From assembly GCF_022179125.1 (NCBI RefSeq), contig NZ_BPQG01000007.1, forward strand, positions 120,516 to 184,515: 64,000 nucleotides of DNA. The letters are read 5' to 3'. The position numbers and the translations under genes were made by a program. The stretch's first letter is position 1, and the number at the start of each line of letters is the position of its first letter. Positions 45,064 through 53,575 of the stretch are shown here, in pieces. Under the pieces are notes generated by a model. That model searched no databases. It was not told where the DNA came from and was given only the letters and a program-made list of their open reading frames with translations. This stretch comes from Methylobacterium cerastii (GTDB lineage: Bacteria > Pseudomonadota > Alphaproteobacteria > Rhizobiales > Beijerinckiaceae).

Positions 45064-45522
45064 ATGATCATCGCCGGGGTCGCCTTGCTCGCCGCCTGCA
45101 CGCTGGTCGGCGTGTATCTCGGCGACCTCCTCGGGGTCGCGCTCGGGGTGAAGGCCAACGTCGGCGGCGTCGGCATCGCCATGATCCTGCTCATCGCCGC
45201 CCGCGTCTGGCTGGTGCGGACCGGCCGCCTGACCAAGAACGTCAAGTTCGGCGTCGAGTTCTGGGGCGGCATGTACATCCCGATCGTCGTCGCCATGGCG
45301 GCCCAGCAGAACGTCGTCGCCGCGGTGAGCGGCGGCCCGATCGTGATCATTGCCGCCCTCGGCTCCCTGGCGATCTGCTTCGCTGCGGTCGCGCTGCTGA
45401 GCCGCCTCGGCGGCCGCGACGCAGGGAGCCCCGAGGTCGCGCAGGGCGGCGCGATCCTCGGCGGCGACTTCGACGAACGGCCCGCCGACGCCTCGGCGAT
45501 CTCCGCAAGCCGGAAGGGGTGA
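45064..45522 (+). CDS. madL: Malonate transporter MadL subunit
   Basis: The 152-residue membrane protein matches MadL: IAGVALLAACTLVGVYLGD at the start, VKANVGGVGIAMILLIAARV near residue 35 and KNVKFGVEFWGGMYIPIVVA near 60, with about four hydrophobic segments and a polar C-terminal tail. MadL and MadM form a sodium-dependent malonate carrier in Malonomonas. The frame is open upstream, but ATG 45064 is where family sequence begins. It ends 5 bases before madM. Confidence 0.92.
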   Translation: MIIAGVALLAACTLVGVYLGDLLGVALGVKANVGGVGIAMILLIAARVWLVRTGRLTKNVKFGVEFWGGMYIPIVVAMAAQQNVVAAVSGGPIVIIAALGSLAICFAAVALLSRLGGRDAGSPEVAQGGAILGGDFDERPADASAISASRKG

Positions 45523-45527
45523 GCCGC

Positions 45528-46292
45528 ATGTGGCACGGACTCGAGCACGTCTTCGTCGAGCAGAGCCTGGTCGCGGCCTTCGCGGTCGTCGGGGCGCTGA
45601 TCCTGGTCTCGAACGTCGCCGCGAAGAAACTGACCAACGGGCGGGTGCACGGCTCGGCCATCGCCATCGTGCTCGGCCTGGCGCTCGCCTACGTCGGCGG
45701 CGTGTTCACCGGCGGCAAGAAGGGGCTGGCCGACATCCCGGCGCTCGCCGGGATCGGCCTGATGGGCGGGGCGATGCTGCGCGACTTCGCCATCGTCGCC
45801 ACCGCCTTCGAGGTGGACGTGGTCGAGGCGCGCCGGGCCGGCCTCGTCGGCGTGCTGGCGCTGGCGCTCGGCACGCTGCTGCCCTTCGTCGTCGGCACGC
45901 TGACGGCGGTGGCCTTCGGCTACCACGACGCGGTCTCGATCACGACGATCGGCGCGGGCGCGATCACCTACATCGTCGGCCCGGTCACCGGCGCGGCGCT
46001 CGGCGCCGACTCGACGGTGATGGCGCTCTCGATCGCCACCGGCGTGACCAAGGCAGTGGGGGTGATGGTCGGCACGCCGCTCGTCGCCAAGCTGATCGGC
46101 CTCGACAACCCGCGCTCGGCCATGGCCTATGGCGGGCTGATGGGCACGGTGAGCGGGGTCGCGGGCGGCCTCGCCGCGACCGACCCCAAGCTCGTGCCCT
46201 ACGGCGCGCTGACCGCGACCTTCCACACCGGCATCGGGTGCCTCGTCGGCCCCTCGGTGCTGTTCCTCACCGTGCGGGCGATCGTGGGTTGA
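45528..46292 (+). CDS. madM: Malonate transporter MadM subunit
   Basis: The 254-residue protein is the larger transporter subunit. It starts MWHGLEHVFVEQSLVAAFAV and has about eight hydrophobic segments; AKKLTNGRVHGSAIAIVLGL, GGAMLRDFAIVATAFEVD, GYHDAVSITTIGAGAITYIVGP and ATFHTGIGCLVGPSVLFL are family stretches. It lies 5 bases after madL and 27 bases before the GntR regulator, which makes a three-gene unit divergent from mdcA. Confidence 0.93.
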   Translation: MWHGLEHVFVEQSLVAAFAVVGALILVSNVAAKKLTNGRVHGSAIAIVLGLALAYVGGVFTGGKKGLADIPALAGIGLMGGAMLRDFAIVATAFEVDVVEARRAGLVGVLALALGTLLPFVVGTLTAVAFGYHDAVSITTIGAGAITYIVGPVTGAALGADSTVMALSIATGVTKAVGVMVGTPLVAKLIGLDNPRSAMAYGGLMGTVSGVAGGLAATDPKLVPYGALTATFHTGIGCLVGPSVLFLTVRAIVG

Positions 46293-46319
46293 GACGGCCC
46301 CTCACATGACGGGAGATCC

Positions 46320-46988
46320 ATGGACGCGGGCGAGGCCACCGAGGAGCGGACGCTGATCTCCGAGCGCATCCGCGACGCGCTCAGCGACGCCATCGCGGCG
46401 GGCGAGCTCGCCGCCGGCACGGTCTTGGACGAGCAGACCCTGGCCGACCGCTTCGGCGCCTCGCGCACTCCCGTGCGGGAGGCCCTGCGTCAGCTCGCCT
46501 TCGGCGGCCTGGTGGAGCAGCGACCGCGCCGCGGCATGGTCGTCGCGCGGATGACGCCCGAGCGGATCATGGACATGTTCGAGGCGACAGCCGAGGTCGA
46601 GGCCCTGTGCGTGCGGCTCGCGACCTACCGCATGCGCCCGCTCGAGCTCAGCGCCCTGATGGACCTCCACCATCGCTCCGGCGCGGCGGTCGAATCCGGA
46701 GACCTCGACGCCTACGACGGCCTGAACCGCCAGTTCCACGAAGGGCTCTACGCCGCCACCCACAACGGGTTCCTCGCCGAGCAGGCGCTGGCGATCCGCA
46801 CGCGGCTCTCGGCCTTCCGCCGCACCCAGCTCCGCCAGGGCGACCGCATCCGGCATTCCCATGGCGAGCACGGCGCGATCCTCGCCGCGATCGCGGAGGG
46901 CGACGGCGAGGCGGCGGCGCGGCGCATGCGGGCGCACATGCTCAACGCCGCCGGTGCGCTCGGACGCTACATCGCCGAACACGCCTGA
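46320..46988 (+). CDS. GntR-family regulator with FCD ligand domain, probably of malonate genes
   Basis: The 222-residue protein has an N-terminal winged helix (ISERIRDALSDAIAAGELA through DRFGASRTPVREALRQLAFGG, about residues 12-62) and a C-terminal FCD domain (EATAEVEALCVRLATYRM, NRQFHEGLYAATHNGFLAEQ, HGEHGAILAAIAEGDGEAAA) that binds small acids, often with a metal. Its place behind madLM and across from mdcA suggests a role like MdcY, a malonate-responsive repressor in Acinetobacter. The operator is likely in 44794-45063. The start ATG 46320 has GGGAGA upstream. Confidence 0.9.
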   Translation: MDAGEATEERTLISERIRDALSDAIAAGELAAGTVLDEQTLADRFGASRTPVREALRQLAFGGLVEQRPRRGMVVARMTPERIMDMFEATAEVEALCVRLATYRMRPLELSALMDLHHRSGAAVESGDLDAYDGLNRQFHEGLYAATHNGFLAEQALAIRTRLSAFRRTQLRQGDRIRHSHGEHGAILAAIAEGDGEAAARRMRAHMLNAAGALGRYIAEHA

Positions 46989-47003
46989 CGGGTGAGACCC
47001 GGC

Positions 47004-47231
47004 TCAGCCGGCGGCGCGGCCCTCGGTGATCCGGCGGAGGTGGTCCAGGATCTCCCGGCGCTGCTCGGCGCGGTCGAGGGTCGCCCAGAGGCGCAGCAGC
47101 TCGACGCTCTCGGCGATCCGGTCGCCCTCCTCGCAGCCACCGAAGAACGCCGTCGCCGGGATGCCGAGCGCCGTCGCGAGTTCCTTGAGCACCGAGTTCC
47201 CGGGGCGTCCCGTCTCGTCGTCCGCTGTCAA
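47004..47231 (-). CDS. Small protein resembling part of an XRE-type regulator
   Basis: The 75-residue frame begins at TTG 47231 with AGGGG seven bases upstream and ends at 47004. The segment VLKELATALGIPATAFFGG resembles the late part of a Cro/C1 helix-turn-helix domain, and LLRLWATLDRAEQRREILDH looks like the helical extension seen behind such domains. The recognition helix and its turn are missing, so this is either a remnant or a distinct small protein. It converges with the GntR gene (15 bases apart). The start codon and the coding status are both uncertain. Confidence 0.45.
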   Translation of the reverse strand: MTADDETGRPGNSVLKELATALGIPATAFFGGCEEGDRIAESVELLRLWATLDRAEQRREILDHLRRITEGRAAG

Positions 47232-47380
47232 CGCGTTCCCCTACGAGTCTTTCGTTCCGGCCGGGAGGCGTCGGCCGGCATCGCCCGGCGCCGACCGCCC
47301 GGCAAAGCTTCCACGGAAACCGGCGCTCCCGGCAAGGGGCGATGGTCGGTTCCCGTGACACCGAAGCGGCTGGTGCCGGC

Positions 47381-47869
47381 TCAGCCTTCCTTGAAGCCGT
47401 ATTCCGGCACGCCGTCCTCGCTGCCGTAATACTTGTAGGGCAGGAACTTGCCCGACATGCCGAGCTTGACGCGGTCGCCCTTGTTGTTGGCCTCGCGCTC
47501 CATGGTCATGTTGAAGTCGATCGCCGACATGATGCCGTCGCCGAACTCCTCCTGGATCAGCTCCTTGAAGGTGGTGCCGTAGACCATCACCAGCTCGTAG
47601 AACCGGTAGATCAGCGGGTCGGTCGGCGGCAGCGAGGGGATCGAGCCGCGATAGGGCGCCTCGTTCAACATCCGCTCCTCGGATTCGGTGAGCCCGAACA
47701 GGGCGGCGGCCTTGGCGGCCTGCGCCTTCGGCAGCTTCATCTGACCCATGCAGGCGGCGGTGATCAAGATCGGCGACAGGCCGCCGATCTCGTCCTGGAT
47801 GAACTTCCAGGTCCAGCCCTTGTCGCGCTTGATGTCGAGGAGCTTTTCGGTGAGGTCTTCGCGCTTCAT
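47381..47869 (-). CDS. cynS: Cyanase (cyanate hydratase)
   Basis: The 162-residue enzyme converts cyanate and bicarbonate to two CO2 and ammonia. Catalytic residues are visible at Arg89 and Glu92 (IYRFYE) and Ser115 (GIMSAID), the E. coli positions minus seven. The N-terminus REDLTEKLLDIKRDKGWTW is the helical non-DNA-binding HTH-like domain that builds the decamer. ATG 47869 is preferred because GAGGG then lies nine bases upstream; ATG 47878 would add three residues. Upstream are a perfect sigma-54 -24/-12 promoter, an RNA hairpin and three activator-like sites shared with a divergent sigma-54 regulator. Nitrogen scavenging is the probable role. Confidence 0.95.
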   Translation of the reverse strand: MKREDLTEKLLDIKRDKGWTWKFIQDEIGGLSPILITAACMGQMKLPKAQAAKAAALFGLTESEERMLNEAPYRGSIPSLPPTDPLIYRFYELVMVYGTTFKELIQEEFGDGIMSAIDFNMTMEREANNKGDRVKLGMSGKFLPYKYYGSEDGVPEYGFKEG

Positions 47870-47902
47870 GTCGGACATCCCTCGGGCTTGCAGGATCGGT
47901 CT

Positions 47903-47924
47903 GGCCCGGCGATCGAGCCGGGCC
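47903..47924 (-). promoter_or_regulatory. Hairpin in the cynS leader
   Basis: GGCCCGGC-GATCGA-GCCGGGCC is a perfect inverted repeat with 8-bp arms, between the predicted transcription start (near 47927) and the cynS start. It could stabilise the 5' end of the mRNA or slow translation. Confidence 0.5.
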
Positions 47925-47937
47925 GGCCACGAGCTTG

Positions 47938-47953
47938 CGCAAGCGATGTGCCA
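47938..47953 (-). promoter_or_regulatory. Sigma-54 promoter of cynS
   Basis: On the minus strand the sequence is TGGCACATCGCTTGCG: TGGCAC at -24 and TTGC at -12 with GG and GC exactly ten bases apart, matching the RpoN consensus. It lies about 70 bases before the cynS ATG and about 60 bases downstream of the activator-like sites. Confidence 0.8.
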
Positions 47954-48011
47954 GCCGGACGCCTTCCAAAAAGCTTCGCTGAGACAGAGCTTTGGCCCAC
48001 GATGGGCAGAC

Positions 48012-48063
48012 CACGAGATTTCGTGTACCATGAAATCTCGTGGCCGTACCACGAGATGTCGTA
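48012..48063. promoter_or_regulatory. Three CACGA-N4-TCGTG sites between cynS and the sigma-54 regulator
   Basis: The sites are CACGAGATTTCGTG (48012-48025), CATGAAATCTCGTG (48029-48042, one mismatch) and CACGAGATGTCGTA (48050-48063, one mismatch). Centres are 17 and 21 bases apart. Each is a near-palindrome suited to a dimer of a Fis-type activator, and they sit 60-125 bases upstream of the cynS sigma-54 promoter, the usual enhancer distance. Confidence 0.7.
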
Positions 48064-49983
48064 GCGGGTGCGGTGACCGCCTTGGGTGATGCGACCGACC
48101 ATCTCGGACCCGTCTTCGAGCAGCACCGCGAGGCGATGCTGGTGATCGAGCCGGAGGCCGACCGGATCGTCGACGCCAACCCCGCTGCAGCCCGGCTGCT
48201 CGGCTACGACCGGGCGGCGCTCCGCGCGATCGCGGCGAGCGCGTTGCATCCCGGCCAGCGGACGGCGCTGATCGTGTTCACGGAAGCCGCCTTCGCCAAC
48301 GGGCAAGGGTGGTCGCAGGCGCTGGAACCGCGCCACGCGGACGGGCGCAGCCTACGCCTGGAATATGCCGGGAGCCCGCTCGCCGGCGACCCCCCGCGGC
48401 TGCTCGTGACCCTGTCCGACCTCGAGGCCCGCGGGCGCCGGGTCGTCGACGGGCAGGCCGACGACCACATGCGGGCCGGCGTCGCCGAATGGCAGCGGGT
48501 CGAGCGAATCTTCCGCGACATCGAGCGCGAGAACCAGCTGATCCTGCGCGCCGCGGGCGAGGGCATCTACGGCGTCAACGCCGACGGGGCGACCACCTTC
48601 GTCAACCCGGCGGCCGAGCGCATGCTCGGCTGGCGCGCCGCCGACCTCGTCGGCAAGGACATGCACGCCACCGTGCACCACACCCATCCCGGCGGCACGC
48701 CCTACCCGCACCGCGACTGCCCGATCTACGCGGCCTTCCGCGACGGCGCGGTGCACCAGGTCGAGGACGAGGTGTTCTGGCGGCGCGACGGCACCGCGTT
48801 CCCGGTCTCGTACACTTCGACGCCGATCCGGGACCGCGGGCGGCTGCTCGGCGCCGTCATCGTGTTCCGCGACATCAGCCAGCGGCGCGAGGCCGAGGAG
48901 CGGCTGCGCAGCGCGCTGGCCGAGGTCGACTCCCTGCGCGAGCGGCTGGAGCTGGAGAACGCCTACCTCAAGGAGGAGATCCGGCAGGAGCGGCACCACC
49001 AGGGCATCATCGGCCGCTCGCCGGCCATCGCGGCGACGCTGCGGCAGGTCGACCTCGTGGCCGGCACCGACGCCACCGTGCTCGTCACCGGGGAATCCGG
49101 CACCGGCAAGGAGTTGATCGCGCGGGCGATCCACGAAGCCAGCCGCCGACGCGACCGGCCGATGATCCGCGTGAACTGCGCCGCCGTGCCGCGCGAGCTG
49201 TTCGAGAGCGAGTTCTTCGGCCATGCCCGAGGCGCCTTCACCGGCGCCCTCCGGGACCGCGTCGGGCGCTTCGAGCTCGCCGACGGCGGCACGCTGTTCC
49301 TCGACGAGGTCGGCGAGATCCCCCTCGACCTCCAGGGCAAGCTGCTTCGGGTGCTGCAGGAGCGCTCGTTCGAGCGCGTCGGCGAGGCGCGCACCCGCGC
49401 CGTCGACGTCCGCCTCGTCGCCGCCACCAACCGCGACCTGCGCGAGGAGGTGCGCCGGGGGCGGTTCCGCGAGGACCTGTACTTCCGCCTCAACGTCTTT
49501 CCCCTAGCCGCGAGCCCGCTGCGCGAGCGGCCGGAGGACATCGCGTCGATCGCCCAGCACTTCCTCAAGGGCGCCGCCCGCCGCCTCAACATCCCCGAGC
49601 CGCGCCTGACCGAGGGCGACGCCCGCCGCCTCGCCCGCTACGCCTGGCCCGGCAACGTGCGCGAGCTGGAGAACGTGATCGAGCGCGCGGCCATCCTGGC
49701 GGTGCGCGGCCGCCTGCGCTTCGACCTGCCGGAGACCGAGCCGCCGCGCCGGGCCGACGCGGCGGCACCCACCCTCCCCGCCGACCGGCCGCCGACGGAG
49801 GCCGACCGCCGGGCCCGCGACCGCGCCGAGATCGCCGCCGCCCTGGCGCTGACCGGCGGCAAGGTGTTCGGCCCGGGCGGCGCCGCCGAACTGTTGGGCC
49901 TGCGCCCGACGACCCTGGCCTCGCGGATCAAGGCCATGAGAATCAAAGAGACCGGACTGAAGGAGACCGGGAACGGCCGTTAA
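48040..49983 (+). CDS. Sigma-54-dependent transcriptional activator with two PAS domains
   Basis: The 647-residue frame contains a PAS domain (about residues 25-125), a second PAS (about 165-280, with a Cys/His-rich segment THPGGTPYPHRDCPIY), a short coiled coil, an AAA+ domain and a C-terminal Fis-type helix. The AAA+ domain has Walker A GESGTGKE at 351-358, the sigma-54 contact loop GAFTGA at 398-403, and LFLDEVGEIPLDLQGKLLRV; the end reads AAELLGLRPTTLASRIKAM. It is divergent from cynS and probably activates it. The GTG at 48040 would place one operator inside the coding region; GTG 48073 or TTG 48082 may be the true start. The PAS signal is unknown. Confidence 0.9.
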   Translation: MAVPRDVVAGAVTALGDATDHLGPVFEQHREAMLVIEPEADRIVDANPAAARLLGYDRAALRAIAASALHPGQRTALIVFTEAAFANGQGWSQALEPRHADGRSLRLEYAGSPLAGDPPRLLVTLSDLEARGRRVVDGQADDHMRAGVAEWQRVERIFRDIERENQLILRAAGEGIYGVNADGATTFVNPAAERMLGWRAADLVGKDMHATVHHTHPGGTPYPHRDCPIYAAFRDGAVHQVEDEVFWRRDGTAFPVSYTSTPIRDRGRLLGAVIVFRDISQRREAEERLRSALAEVDSLRERLELENAYLKEEIRQERHHQGIIGRSPAIAATLRQVDLVAGTDATVLVTGESGTGKELIARAIHEASRRRDRPMIRVNCAAVPRELFESEFFGHARGAFTGALRDRVGRFELADGGTLFLDEVGEIPLDLQGKLLRVLQERSFERVGEARTRAVDVRLVAATNRDLREEVRRGRFREDLYFRLNVFPLAASPLRERPEDIASIAQHFLKGAARRLNIPEPRLTEGDARRLARYAWPGNVRELENVIERAAILAVRGRLRFDLPETEPPRRADAAAPTLPADRPPTEADRRARDRAEIAAALALTGGKVFGPGGAAELLGLRPTTLASRIKAMRIKETGLKETGNGR

Positions 49984-50055
49984 CCGCCCCGCAACCGCGG
50001 CCGCGTCCAGTGGCGAGCTGCGTTCGAAGCGGGCGCGTGTCGCGAGGAAGACCGG

Positions 50056-51060
50056 ATGCCCACCTCAGCCGCGACGGACGCCGCCCTCTTCGCGATGCCG
50101 GGCGACGCCGCCCTGCGCGACGCCGCCCACGCCTGGAGCCGCAGCCTCGCGGCCGAGCGGCGGATGTCCGACAACACGGTCGAGGCCTACGAGCGCGACC
50201 TGCGCCAGTTCCTGCACCACCTCGACGCCCGCGCCGGCACGCCGACCATCGCCGCGATCGTCGCGCTGAAGCCGCGCGACGTCCGCGCCTTCATGGCCGC
50301 GCGCCGGGCCGACGACGTCGGCGGGCGCTCGCTGATGCGGGCGCTGGCGGGCCTGCGCTCCTTCGCCAAGTACCTGGAGCGCGAGGGCCACGGCACCGTG
50401 GCGGCGCTCGGCGCCGTACGCTCGCCCAAGGTCGAACGACGCCTGCCGCGGCCGCTGCCGGTGGCCGCCGCCCGCGCGCTGACCGAGGCATCCCTGCGGG
50501 CCGACGAGGATCGCGAGCCCTGGATCCTGATGCGCGACGCGGCGGTGCTGGCGCTGCTCTACGGTGCGGGCCTGCGCATCTCGGAGGCGCTCGGGCTGAC
50601 GCGCCGGGATGCGCCGGTGCCCGGCATCGATGCGGTGACGGTGCTCGGCAAGGGGGCGAAGCAACGGATGGTGCCGGTGCTGCCGGTGGTGGCCGAGGCG
50701 GTGGCGGCCTACCTCGCCGCCTGCCCGCACCCGCTGCCGGGCGACGGCCCGCTCTTCGTCGGAGCCCGGGGCGGTCCGCTCTCACCGCGGATCATCCAGT
50801 ACGTCGTCGCCCGGGCGCGCGGCGGCCTCGGGCTCCCCGACAGCGCGACGCCGCACGCCCTGCGACATTCCTTCGCGACCCATCTCCTGGCGCGCCAGGG
50901 CGAGCTTCGGGCGATCCAAGAGTTGCTCGGCCATGCCTCGCTCTCGACGACGCAGCTCTACACCAAGGTCGACGCGGCCAGGCTGATGAGCGCCTTCGAC
51001 GCGACCCACCCGCGCGCAGGCCGACACCCGCCACGGAGGACCGCGCAAGACTTGATTTAA
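50056..51060 (+). CDS. xerC: Site-specific tyrosine recombinase XerC
   Basis: The 334-residue recombinase works with XerD at the dif site to resolve chromosome dimers. It has an N-terminal SAM-like core-binding domain (about residues 22-115: SDNTVEAYERDLRQFLHHLD) and all catalytic residues: Arg174 (GAGLRISEALG), Lys199 (GKGAKQR), His267 and Arg270 (PHALRHSF), His293 (LGHASLSTTQ) and Tyr302 (LYTKVD). Length and context are those of a housekeeping Xer protein rather than a phage integrase. It follows the sigma-54 activator after 72 bases. Choice of xerC over xerD rests on overall resemblance. Confidence 0.87.
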   Translation: MPTSAATDAALFAMPGDAALRDAAHAWSRSLAAERRMSDNTVEAYERDLRQFLHHLDARAGTPTIAAIVALKPRDVRAFMAARRADDVGGRSLMRALAGLRSFAKYLEREGHGTVAALGAVRSPKVERRLPRPLPVAAARALTEASLRADEDREPWILMRDAAVLALLYGAGLRISEALGLTRRDAPVPGIDAVTVLGKGAKQRMVPVLPVVAEAVAAYLAACPHPLPGDGPLFVGARGGPLSPRIIQYVVARARGGLGLPDSATPHALRHSFATHLLARQGELRAIQELLGHASLSTTQLYTKVDAARLMSAFDATHPRAGRHPPRRTAQDLI

Positions 51061-51176
51061 GTTACAAACGCCTTTTAGTGCGGTCGAAAGACCAGCTGCC
51101 TATTCCTCGGACAATTAAGCTTGCCGAGAGGATTACACTCTACGCTTGTGCGATCGTGACGGGACAGGCGAGAACC

Positions 51177-52055
51177 ATGGCGGACGGACACGCCGGAATA
51201 GGAGAGGCGACGCGGGCGCTGCAGGCCGGCGCCGTGCTCATCGCCGACCGCGACGCCCGTCGCCGGGCCGAACTCGCGGCTGTGGTGGCGCGCTTCAATC
51301 CCGGAGCCACGGTCGTCGAGACGGACTCGGGCGAAACGCTGATCGAGCTCGCCCTCGCTCACAAGCCGGCCCTGGCCTTCGTTGGCCTTCAGCTCGAAGG
51401 CTTGAGCGGCCCGGAGGCGGTGGCGGTGGCGCGCAAGCGCGGCGCGGCCCTGCCCTGCCTCGTGCTGATCGCCGCCCGCGTCTTCGCACAGTGGCAGGAA
51501 CTCGCGGTGTCGCTCGGCGCCTACGAGGTGCTGAAGGTGCCCCTCGACACCGACCACATCGAGAGCCTGCTGCACGCCGACGCCCGGCGCCGGCAGTCGA
51601 CGCGCATCCTTCTCGCCTCCTCGTCGGATGCGGCGCGTGCGGCGATCGGACGGGTGCTCGGGCGCAGCGGCTTCGCCCTGGAGATCGACGAGACGGATTG
51701 CGGCCGCCACGCGTTCAAGCTCCTCAAGAGCGACGCCTACCCCCTCGCCTTCGTCGACGTGAAGCTCGGCGGCATCGACGGCCTCGAGCTCGCTTGCCAA
51801 GTGCAGCCGCTGGGCCTTTCGACCCATCTCACCGTGCTCACCACCGGCGATCCCGAGCCGATCGCCCAGGCGGCGCGCTACTTCGGCGCCGCCTTCGTGC
51901 TGCGGATGCCGTTCCACGCCCGCGACATCGACCTCGCGCTCCATCACGCGTTCGGCCTGCGGCGGCCGTACCTGCTGAACGCGATCACCGCTCCGCCGGC
52001 CCCGACCGCTCTGTTGCGCATCGCCGCCCTCGCCCCGCACCGCCGCTCGGCCTGA
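51177..52055 (+). CDS. Protein with two receiver-like domains, both atypical
   Basis: The 292-residue protein consists of two CheY-like folds. The first (about residues 17-133) reads AVLIADRDARRRAELAAVV and LAFVGLQLEGLSG, with Gly70 in place of the phosphorylated Asp, though VLKVPL keeps the Lys. The second (about 142-255) has Asp194 in LAFVDVKLGGIDGLEL, but lacks the N-terminal acidic pair (ILLASSSDAARAAI) and has Arg243 for the Lys (VLRMPF). There is no output domain or DNA-binding region. It may act as a non-phosphorylated docking protein or phosphate sink. The gene stands alone after xerC and converges with lpdA. Confidence 0.75.
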   Translation: MADGHAGIGEATRALQAGAVLIADRDARRRAELAAVVARFNPGATVVETDSGETLIELALAHKPALAFVGLQLEGLSGPEAVAVARKRGAALPCLVLIAARVFAQWQELAVSLGAYEVLKVPLDTDHIESLLHADARRRQSTRILLASSSDAARAAIGRVLGRSGFALEIDETDCGRHAFKLLKSDAYPLAFVDVKLGGIDGLELACQVQPLGLSTHLTVLTTGDPEPIAQAARYFGAAFVLRMPFHARDIDLALHHAFGLRRPYLLNAITAPPAPTALLRIAALAPHRRSA

Positions 52056-52096
52056 GCGGAGGGCAGGGACAAACAGGAGGCGCGGCTGCGCGATCC

Positions 52097-53500
52097 TCAG
52101 ACGTGGATCGCGCGCTTGCCGACCGCGAGCGCGGCTTCCTTCACCGCTTCCGTCAGGGTCGGGTGGGCGTGGCAGGTGCGGGCGATGTCCTCGGCCGAGG
52201 CCCCGAACTCCATCGCCACCGCCACCTCGGCGATGAGGTTGCCGGCGTCGGCGCCGACGATGTGGACGCCGAGCACCCGGTCGCTCGCGGCATCCGCCAG
52301 CACCTTCACGAAGCCCTCGGTGGTGCCGTTGGCCTTGGCCCGGCCGTTGGCCGTGAACGGGAACTTGCCGCTGTTGTAGGCGATCCCGTCCTTCTTCAGC
52401 TCCTCCTCGGTCTTCCCCACCGAGGCGACCTCCGGGTAGGTGTAGACCACATTCGGGATCACCGCGTAGTTCACGTGGCCCGACTGGCCCGCCAGGATCT
52501 CGGCCACCGCGACGCCCTCGTCCTCGGCCTTGTGGGCGAGCATCGGCCCGGCGATCACGTCGCCGATGGCGTAGATGCCGGTGACGTTGGTGGCGTAGTG
52601 GCTGTCGGTCTCGATCCGGCCCTTGTTGTCGAGGCGGACGCCGACCCCGTCGAGGCCGAGCCCCTCGGTGTAGGGCACGCGGCCGATGGCCACGAGCACC
52701 ACGTCGGCCTGGATCGTCTCGGCCGCTCCGCCCGCCGCCGGCTCGACGGTGACCGTGGCGGCGCCGTCAGCCACCGCGACGCCGGTGACCTTGGTCGAGA
52801 GCTTGAAGGCGATGCCCTGCTTGGCCATGATCCGCTGGAACTGCTTGCCGACCTCGCCGTCCATCCCCGGCAGCACGCGGTCGAGGTACTCGACCACGGT
52901 GACCTCGGCGCCGAGCCGACGCCAGACCGAGCCGAGCTCGAGCCCGATCACGCCGGCGCCGATCACCAGGAGCCGCTTCGGCACGGCCGCGAGTTCGAGC
53001 GCGCCGGTGGAGGAGACCACGATCGTCTCGTCGATCTCGACGCCGGGCAGGCGCGTCACGTCCGAGCCGGTGGCGATGACGATGTTCTTGGTCTCCAGCA
53101 TCTGGTTGCCGCCGTCCTCGGACGTGACCTCGACGCGGCCTGCGCCGGCGATCTTGGCGGTGCCGTGGAAGGTCTCGACCTTGTTCTTCTTCAGGAGGAA
53201 CTCGACGCCCTTGGTGTTGCCGGCGACGCCCTCGGCCTTGAAGCCCTGCATCTTGGCCAGGTCGAGCTTGACCGTGCCGACGTCGATGCCGAGGTCGGGG
53301 AAATGCTTCGTCGCCTCCTCGAAGGCCTCGGAGGCGTGCAGCAGCGCCTTCGACGGGATGCAGCCGACGTTGAGGCAGGTGCCGCCATGGGTCGCGCGCT
53401 TCTCGACGACGGCGGTGCGCAGGCCGAGCTGCGCGGCGCGGATGGCGCAGACATAGCCGCCGGGGCCGGTGCCGATGACGACGAGATCGTAGGTGCTCAT
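52097..53500 (-). CDS. lpdA: Dihydrolipoyl dehydrogenase (E3)
   Basis: The 467-residue flavoenzyme reoxidises dihydrolipoamide of 2-oxoacid dehydrogenases, making NADH. It has the FAD motif [20 protein letters not shown], the redox pair Cys42/Cys47 in [13 protein letters not shown], the NAD+ motif [20 protein letters not shown] and the C-terminal His in [15 protein letters not shown]. It is the last gene of the minus-strand TCA operon and serves the SucAB complex upstream. A 75-base gap separates it from the short-chain dehydrogenase gene. Confidence 0.95.
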   Translation of the reverse strand: MSTYDLVVIGTGPGGYVCAIRAAQLGLRTAVVEKRATHGGTCLNVGCIPSKALLHASEAFEEATKHFPDLGIDVGTVKLDLAKMQGFKAEGVAGNTKGVEFLLKKNKVETFHGTAKIAGAGRVEVTSEDGGNQMLETKNIVIATGSDVTRLPGVEIDETIVVSSTGALELAAVPKRLLVIGAGVIGLELGSVWRRLGAEVTVVEYLDRVLPGMDGEVGKQFQRIMAKQGIAFKLSTKVTGVAVADGAATVTVEPAAGGAAETIQADVVLVAIGRVPYTEGLGLDGVGVRLDNKGRIETDSHYATNVTGIYAIGDVIAGPMLAHKAEDEGVAVAEILAGQSGHVNYAVIPNVVYTYPEVASVGKTEEELKKDGIAYNSGKFPFTANGRAKANGTTEGFVKVLADAASDRVLGVHIVGADAGNLIAEVAVAMEFGASAEDIARTCHAHPTLTEAVKEAALAVGKRAIHV

Positions 53501-53575
53501 GGGTCTGTTCGTTCCTGCATTCGCGTGCGGCGACCGCCGGGGCGGGTCGCTGCTGGATTCATTCGTTCGTCGGCG

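Noticed and set aside
48011-48043. A transcription terminator formed by the cynS-side palindrome
   Set aside because: It lies in a divergent promoter region, has no U-tract, and is better explained as two of three activator-like sites.
50056-51060. A phage or island integrase
   Set aside because: Length, full Xer motif set and lack of adjacent tRNA, att sites or phage genes favour housekeeping XerC.
48309-51170. A very long plus-strand frame overlapping the sigma-54 regulator and xerC
   Set aside because: Its first 950 codons are out of frame with two well-supported genes and are Arg/Pro/Ala low-complexity; only the part from 51177 (receiver-like protein) is real.
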